DNA of 64,000 nucleotides from Panopea generosa. Taxonomy: Eukaryota > Mollusca > Bivalvia > Adapedonta > Hiatellidae. Under the pieces are notes generated by a model. That model had not been told where the DNA came from. It saw only the letters and a program-made list of their open reading frames with translations, and searched no databases. Both the position numbers and the translations under genes were made by a program. Below are positions 26,801 through 35,800 of this stretch, in pieces (within the stretch, counting starts at the first letter, position 1; each line of letters starts with the position of its first letter). The DNA lies in contig CM055895.1 in the NCBI GenBank assembly GCA_029582155.1, forward strand, positions 21,679,171 to 21,743,170, read 5' to 3'.

Positions 26801-29800
26801 AATTGTAAAGCATGTGAGATATAAACACAGAGAACAAGAGATGAACAGTTACCACTACTTTTTGTGAGTTTTCAAAAATGTGAGATGTTGCTTTACTATT
26901 GGTGGAGAAAGACCCCATGAAGATGAATCTGATTAAAGAATGACCTCCACAGTGAGAGGTAAGTAATCTTGGAAAGACGCTCCAGACTACTCTGCCACAG
27001 AGGACATCACCTACCAAATAAATAAAAAGATATAAAAATAATAATCCAGGCATTGTTAACTCACCGTGTATCATCAAATGCAGATACCCTCATTCTGGCG
27101 ATGTCAACATCAGTATGTGCCTTGGCCATCACTATCACTTCTCGAGACTTGCTCACTTTACTTGTGTTCCATATAACCACCAGCTGGAAAACATGAACAA
27201 GACACACTTATTAATCTACTCAAATACAGTGTATACATGTACATGTATGCTTAGTATATACTTTAATAAAGTGATGTCCCATGACAGCAATGTTGGTCTA
27301 TTTCTGCTCTGTCAGAGAAATACTAATAAACGATATCAGAATAACAGGCTATTCTTTGCATGTAAAAAATTAAGATGGTTTTCCATATTTGACCCTGATC
27401 CAAGTGATCTTGTTGAGATTGAAAAAATGTTACTTCTTGCATACTGGACAACTATATGGTGTTTGTTAACTTTAATTATTCAAATTTCAATGCTAAACTA
27501 GAAAATAACTGATAACTTACATTTTTTCCATGAGTGTCCTTTCCCACTCCACAAAGAAGGTCACCTTTTTGAGAAAAACTGAAAATTAAAGAAAAAGATA
27601 ATAGCTTGTTATTCACTTCATTAATATCATTTTACCCTATCTGTATAATTCTATCTATTTTAACCTTAGTGGTTCAGGGTAAGAATAGAATGAATGCCAT
27701 GTTCATTTTATAATTCATTGTCATGTTCTTTATTGTGGTTAAATTACCAGTCCCTGTGTGGTTCAAGGGAGCCATTTGAATGATGGCAAGAATATTATCA
27801 CTGTGGCTCATGCATGTCCTAAGAAGCGACAATTTGAGTAATATGACAGAATTTGATGAAACTCTGCAGTCCTGCAGGTAACAAGGTTCTAGGTTCATTA
27901 TGCATATTCATTTGTTGATGTGATTTTTTAAATTTGTATGTTAATTTGTTGTTTTTGAACATGTAGAGTGAACTGAGAATCTTCCTTCCTGTTAGTGTCA
28001 AGTAACCTACAATTTGTTGGTAAGCTGTAAAACCTCATTCATTCATTCATTCTACATGTATCTATTTATTTTTTTGGGCAGATATGGATTCCCAATATAT
28101 GATATAAAGAAAAAACATGTGACCACTATTCCTACCTGAGACTTGATAAGGAGTGTGCATGTGTTTTACAGAGGGCCAAACATTCCCCACTCAACATGCG
28201 CCAGATCCTGACCACACTGAGTTGTCCCGTCTGTCCACTGGCCAGTAACTCGGAATTCCCAGTCATACTGATACACGAAACCTGCAAACAGATGTTATAT
28301 GCACTAAGTGTCAGCCTTGACTCATATAGCATCACTGACCTTGACACCTGAATTTGTTGTATGATAGTTACTCTGGCTGGTACAGACAATGTTCCAGTCT
28401 GCTGGAGTTCCCCATTACAAAGAGACAACATACCTGCAATTGATGAAATTAATGTCCTACTGTATAAATCTATTAAGTATCAGCCACGACCTCATAATTA
28501 CCTAAATGACCTTGAAAATGAATTCACTGCATGATACTTACTTTAGTGGCTGATTAAACTGCAGTTAATTGATATAAATCAGTTTCTTCCAAATATTAAA
28601 ATAGGTATGATAACAGCAGAAAAAAAACTTCAATTGGAAAGGAAGACTTATTTGAAAAACTGCCACATTGTGACATATCAACCATGTCGCCATGACAACA
28701 ATACTTGAATGTAATTGTGAGAATAGATTATAAAAAGATTACATGTAGGGAGAAACATAACTGTACCTATCTCTGTATGTCCTATGAAGAAACATTACTG
28801 TACATTATCTGTATGTCCTATGAAGTAACATAACTGTACCTTATCTGCATGTCCTATGAAGAAACATAGCTGTACCTTATCTGCATGTCCTATGAAGAAA
28901 CATAGCTGTACCTTATCTGTATGTCCTATGTAGAAACATAACTGTACCTTATCTGCATGTCCTATGAAGAAACATAGCTGTACCTTATCTGTATGTCCTA
29001 TGTAGAAACATAGCTGTACCTTATCTGTATGTCCTATGAAGAAACATAACTGTACCATATCTGTATGTCCTATGTAGAAACATAACTGTACCTTATCTGC
29101 ATGTCCTATGAAGAAACATAGCTGTATCTTATCTGTATGTCCTATGTAGAAACATAGCTGTACCTTATCTGTATGTCCTATGAAGAAACATAACTGTACC
29201 TTATTTGTATGTCCTATGAAGAAACATAACTGTACTGTACCTTACCTGTATGTCCTATGTAGAAATATAGCTGTACCTTATCTGTATGTCCTATGAAGAA
29301 ACATAACTGTACCTTATCTGTATGTCCTATGAAGAAACATAACTATACCTTATCTGTATGTCCTATGAAAAATCTCTGATGACCATTAGAAATTTTCATG
29401 GCTACAATGACAGCATGGCAGGGGTATACCAAACATAAACCATCCTCTGACCACAGGGCCTGAAATGTCACATGTTCTATTATAACATAAATCTGATCAT
29501 GAGAGTGTATTTTTTTATAATTTCCAAAGAAGGGATTAAATTGATAAAAATTCAGGCAGATATTTATGGCAAAATAATGGTTCAGCAGGATTTTCCATGA
29601 CCCTCAGTTTTTGCCTTGTAAAAATATTAAATAAAATGACCAATGCAACTTATAAACGTCTCATCACACTGCAGACAAATGACCCACAAAGTGTGAGGGA
29701 AAACACTGGGTTCAGTATCCGGATCACTGGTACATGTATGTGCATATTACACATATAATTATGCCACTCAGGCACTTTTTAAAACAATATTCTGGTACAT

Positions 29801-32800
29801 CAATACTCACATCCCTGAACGAGCTACCACCAAACCCCACAATCCTTTTAAGCTGTAGTATAGGATCTGGCTCCAAAACCTGAAATAATAAAAAAAATGT
29901 CAAGTAACCTGTAGTTATTTGCACGATTCTATCTTTTTCTCAATTTGAAATGTAAATGCAAATATTTCAAATAAACGTCAGCTGTCATTGGCATATTCCT
30001 TTCTTGCCTTGCATCGTTCACCTGACTTCCTTGTATCCAGACCACTATGAGATTGTAGGTTTGGGTCAAGCACAGCCCAAATACTTTATAGCAGAAAGTT
30101 TTTCATCCCCTTACAAAAGGATATCCAATCTACTTAAGATTCATTCTGATGTCTTCCATCACCAATAGAATTGGATGCCATACATTGTTTTACAAATCAT
30201 AATTGTACTAAAAATGGTGTTAAACCAATTATTTTTTATACTAGAAATATTGTTAATTTTCTATACATTGAATGAATGAGATTTTCATGGCTTACCAACA
30301 CAAAACAGTTATATGACATTAAAAGGAAAGAAACATTTCAGGCCTACCACCCACTAAAAAATCAAATATAACTTACAAAAACTTATGAACTTACCCTGAA
30401 TGAAGGTTTATTTAGTGGTAGTAGTTTTGCTGGTCCTTCTATTTTTGCAGTACGACTCTGAAAAAAAAGTTGAGGCTAGTATATATACAAGGTATTTGCA
30501 GAACATCTCATAGGAAAAATTGAAAAAAGTCCACATTATGATAAGAAGTGTAAGCTGAGACATTTACTGAAATAAGATTCTATTTAACAATCTCTGGTTT
30601 CCATCAACATAAGATGACAATAGCACATTCATATGTACCACCAATATTGCTTATATTTCATATTCAATGAAAATAAAAAATAAAGTTCATTCATGAAAAT
30701 TGAATATAAGCAATAATACCTCTCCGGTGTATTTATCTTCCTGATGTACTACCACTCTATCATCTGGATTTGCAAACACATGAATCTCTCCCTCCCGGTC
30801 CTGTTCAATATCAATATCATCAACACCAACAGCTGGCAACTCTGATGTAACTGGACGTCGTCTACTGGCCTTGCTTTCCTTTGTAATATTGTGTATCATG
30901 GAGACCCTGTCCGACACACACTTGCTGACATCTACCCTTTTGGGCTCCATTCGTCTTGGACCGCATGATTGGGGTCTAAAGGCTAAATATATTACAATTA
31001 CATGTGTTAAACAGTTCCTTAAAATGTTATCATCTTTTTTTGCAGTAAATGAATTGAAACAAACAACTTCTGTGAATTTATGTCCCTTGCTTTTTTCAAA
31101 AGATTTGATTCAGGCTTTCTTAAGTTATTGCACGGAATCCAAATAAATATGATTTTTCACAAATTAAAGGAGCATAACTATAGAACAGCAAATGCTACAA
31201 CCCCTTAAATCGAATTTAGTCTGTGTTTTATCATTATAAACATTGTATTAAAATTTCAAAATATTTAATTCAGGCATTCTTAAGTTATTGCACAGACCCT
31301 CAAAAAGCGTGACAAACAAACGGAAATTACAATTTTTCACAAATTAAAGGGCTTAATTCTACAACACCGAAAGTCATAACCCTAAAAATCAAACTTGGCC
31401 TGTGATGTCATTATAAACATTGTATTAAAATTTCAAAAGATTGCGCGGAAACCAAAAAAATGATTTTTCACAAATTAAAGGGGCATAACTATAGAACAGC
31501 AAATGTTACAACCCCTTAAATTGAACTTAGCCTGTGTTTTATCATTATAAACATAGCATTAAAATTTCAAAATATTTAATTCAGGCATTCTTAAGTTATT
31601 GCACAAAAACCTCAAAAAGCTTGACGGACAACTGGAAATTACAATATTTCACAAATTAAAGGGGCATAAATCTACAACACTGAAAGTCATAACCCTAAAA
31701 ATCAAACTTAGAGTGTGTTGTCATTATAAACATTGTATTAAAATTTCAAAAGATTTGATTTAGGCCTAATTAAGTTATTGTATGGAAACCAAAAGTGTGA
31801 AGAACAGACAAACCCAAATTAGTATCTCCTGCTTTTTGCAAAGCAGGGGACAAATATATACAATACTATTCATATAAAAAAAATAAAAAGGAATAACAAT
31901 TCATGGGAATGTGTCAGTGTGCTAAATTTTGATATTTTAAGTTAAAAACCAGATAGAATTTCCACACCCAAAGTTATAAGTAGATTCATACATGATCCAG
32001 ATTTCAAGATTAAAATTTAAGGCATGGAAGGTTGGAGTTAATGATTAGGTACACCAAATAATGTAGAAAATGCCAAGGTCCGAACACCTTGGTGTGTTTA
32101 AACAATATGACTGGAGGCCAAACTATGACTGCCCTCATATGTCAAAATTGTCTAGTTTCCATGGCAATGTTTAAGATAGACCATTCTATGGTTACATCAA
32201 TCCAGAAATGCATTACCATTCAATGGCAGTACTTGCAAGAACACCATTCCTGCATTTTGGTGCATGTAAATTAATATTTTATAGCAAAATGTTAATGTCA
32301 TATATGTATATTATTTTAAAACTAATATATTTTACCAGTAACGTCAAGAAAAGATTGTTATAACATACTTACCAGTAGTGCTTGGTGCCGATGTTGTGGA
32401 CTGTATTGTATCATGAGGCTTGTTGCTGGCCTCCGCAGGAAACTTGATCATGTCATATAGATCATGCCAGCGGTCCCCCTTCATCACGGGGTAGTTTAAC
32501 TCCCGGGGAAGGGCTGACATGCCAGACAGACCACCAGACCGCTTCACTTGCTCCAGTGTGAGACCTACAAAACACAAGGGATCAAATTTAATATTGTTTC
32601 AATTTAAATAAATTAAAGGTATTCCAAATACCAAGTGGTCTAAGATGTCATCTCAAAATCACTCATCGCCGATGTCTTTGGTTCAAGTCCTGCTCAGTCC
32701 AAATACATTGTACTTGGCAGTTACTAAAATGTCATGTACTAATTTCAGAAATAAAGTAATTAATTTTCCAATTGCTTTGACCCATATTGAACTTATACAC

Positions 32801-35800
32801 TGTGGATATCTGACATCATAACAGATGACCTTCAGAACTGGTCAAACCAGGTTTTTTCAATATGTGTAAAAATTTGATAGATTCACATTTTATTGAAAAT
32901 GACTTGTGCGGAAAATAAATTGGGTTGTCCAAACAGAACATATCAAAATAGTAATGCTGAAATTTGTTTGTACCTGTTATTGCCAAGTACATGTAAGTCT
33001 AAACACATTAATGTTTCATAACATAAGCTTGCTTAATTAAAAAAGACTATTGTGTTTCACCTTAAGTAGTATAACTTTAATCATACTATGACTATTTTTT
33101 GTGACCTTTTTGGTCTAAAGTATCGGCTCAAGACTGCTTACAAATACTTTCACGGCTGAGGTTGTGAGTTCAAGTCCCAGTCTGATAAAAAAGAAAGAAA
33201 ATGTGCCAGTCACTTGCTAAAGAACAGTGTTTATACTTAGATATGTTCTGAAGACAGCCTCCACCAATAAAATTGTTTTTAGAATTTATATTCGTAGCAT
33301 TTTCCTCTCCTGCTGGACAAGCCTAACAGATGATTAAAAGAGACACCACAAAAAGAGAAGGCAAACACTGACCTGGTTCATATAAAATATCGCTGGTAAA
33401 GATATTTTTAACAAGCATGTTGGCACAAAGGCGGACACCTTTGATGTACGAGTATTTACGGTTGAGATACATGGAGAGAATATATTGAAAATCCAGGCAC
33501 AGTATTGTCCATCGTGTTGAGAGAGGAGCTGGACCATGGTTCTCTGCAATACATTAGTAAAAAGAAACATCAGATGAACTCACATGACTAAGAAAAGGAT
33601 GGTGTGGCAAATGAAATGTAAGTACAATCTAACAGATTCAAACATTGTTAGGTAACTTTTGATTGTTATGACAATCAGACAACATTCATTTACACAACCT
33701 TCATTCTGGTAAGAAAAAAATCTTTATCAGTTAATAAATTCCCAATGAATGTTAAAGCTTTAAAGTGCACTGAATGAGAAATACGAACAAAATCAGCATA
33801 TAGTTTACCAACTGTGTGGTTGGTGGGATAAACAAACAAAAACTTTGCCTGAAAGTAGAAGTCAGTTTTGAGTCAACAACACTATACATGTACATGTATA
33901 TACATATGGACAATTATTTATTTATACTGCTATTTTGCATTTGTTAAAACAATTTGTTTTCAGCATTTATTACCATCCAGAGCAAAATTGTGGTGTAACA
34001 GTGACTTTACTTCAAACCCAATCCCAAACTGCTTTTCCTGTATGGAAACTATTGACATTCACAATTTTTCATCAGAATGTCTTAAAGGAAACTTATGTTA
34101 TTGAGCATAACCTTTGGAGGCAGACAAACGATGCGACTGACAGTGGTACCGCTATATGATCTCTTTTCATTCTTTGATAACAAGGGCAAAATGTTATTTC
34201 AAATGTTATAAAAATACTTTGGACTTACCTTACAACATTAATAGGCCAAGATGTGAAACATATTTTTAATATTCTGTATTTTGCACAATTTTCCTCATTC
34301 CTTGCACTTTATTTTATCATCCTATTTCAATCTTGTATTAATTTTTGTTTAATTTTTTGTATATTATCTTTCATTTAAATATTTTCCCTGCATTTTTATT
34401 TATCATAAGGACTGCAGCGTGGTCTAGTGGTAGAGCGTCCGCCTCGCATGCGGAAGGTCGTGGGTTCGATCCCCAGCCGGGTCATACCAAAGACTTCAAA
34501 AATGGTACCAGAAGCTTCCTCGCTTGAAGCTCAGCATTTAGAGGAGAGTTCTAGGTCTAGTTGGCCCGGTGTCAGTATAATTTGACTGGGTGGGGTATCA
34601 TACCATGTGTCTGCGGCATGATACTCCAGTGTGACAGCGCTCAGAATACTGTCTCAAGTAGACACCGTTGCGATAAGACTGAAAAATTGTTGAAAGTGAT
34701 GCTAAACACCATACAACAACAACATTTATCATAAAAACAGTAACAAAAGATTCAACTGGTTTCAATATTTTTTTATAACTACCTTTGCCAGTAAGAGCTG
34801 TTACTGCGTGTACTGATCCACGCGTGGCCTTGCACACAAATGGAAACTGTAACCATGTGGATGTGGACTTGAATTCCTTGAACAGGTTTGAAAATGATAT
34901 CCTGACCACCAGGTTGTCCTGTGTGGCGACATCAATGTGTACGACAAAGTATTTGGTAGGGATGGGTTTAATGAGGAGATACATGTATCTGCCTGTAAGG
35001 CCGAGGGACTGAGAACTGGTTTTCGGCAGCTGTATGTAATTCCCTGCTGGAATGGAACCAGTGACCCTGTACACAGTAGATTTGATGGTTTTGTCCTGAA
35101 ACATTAAACACATTTACTTCTAGCCTTTTATACAACCACTTTTGTAGACATGAAATTAATCACTTCAAAACAAAATATTTAAATTATTGAATAGACTTCT
35201 TATTTTTCTGTAACTAAACTGTATATCACTTTAAAGGTACAAGTACAAGAAATGGAATATTGTTCTTAAATATCAATGATCTTCATATTTTTTACGCATA
35301 TATCAATTTTGGATTTAAACATTTAAATGGAATCAAAAGTTCTTACCATGACAGTGGTGACCTCCCCTTCCTTTGTCGACTTCTTCCATGATGAAATGTT
35401 GAAATGTTTAAAAACATTAACATTAGGATGTTGCCACACTGCAAACAAATAATAATAATAATATATAATCTATCTTTTAATAGAAATTCTCACTGAAATC
35501 AACAATATGAGTGACTCTACAAAACAAAAAAGACCTTGGGTTCCACAAAGATGACAAGCTTACCTTCCACAAACATATAAGTGAACAAAGACAACTCAAT
35601 ATTCGCAATGTTACGTAGGTCATTCCAAAACAAGGATTCAAAATTCATTATACATGTACCTTTATACAAAGCCGTGGTCAGAACACAGTTAGATTATGCT
35701 AGCTCAGTATGGGCGCCATTCAAAATAAAACATTGATCTCCGTCAAAGAAAACGTTCAACGGAGAGCAACAAAACAATTACTAGGTAAAAAGGATTTATC

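Noticed and set aside
28795-29058. Stand-alone gene with 12-residue GHTDKVQLC repeats
   Set aside because: It is the intron 9 minisatellite derived from the exon 9 end. Its frame from the exon is closed by TAG in the first unit.
33334-33570. 78-codon minus-strand frame over WDR90 exon 4
   Set aside because: It is out of frame with the WDR90 reading; the frame that joins exons 3 and 5 encodes the conserved domain.
34411-34482. Possible tRNA-Ala(CGC) gene
   Set aside because: The A box, anticodon arm and B box are good, but the acceptor arms do not pair and a SINE body and acaacaac tail follow, with a second copy at 60650. It is a SINE head.
34785-35012. 75-codon plus-strand frame
   Set aside because: It is the antisense shadow of WDR90 exon 3.
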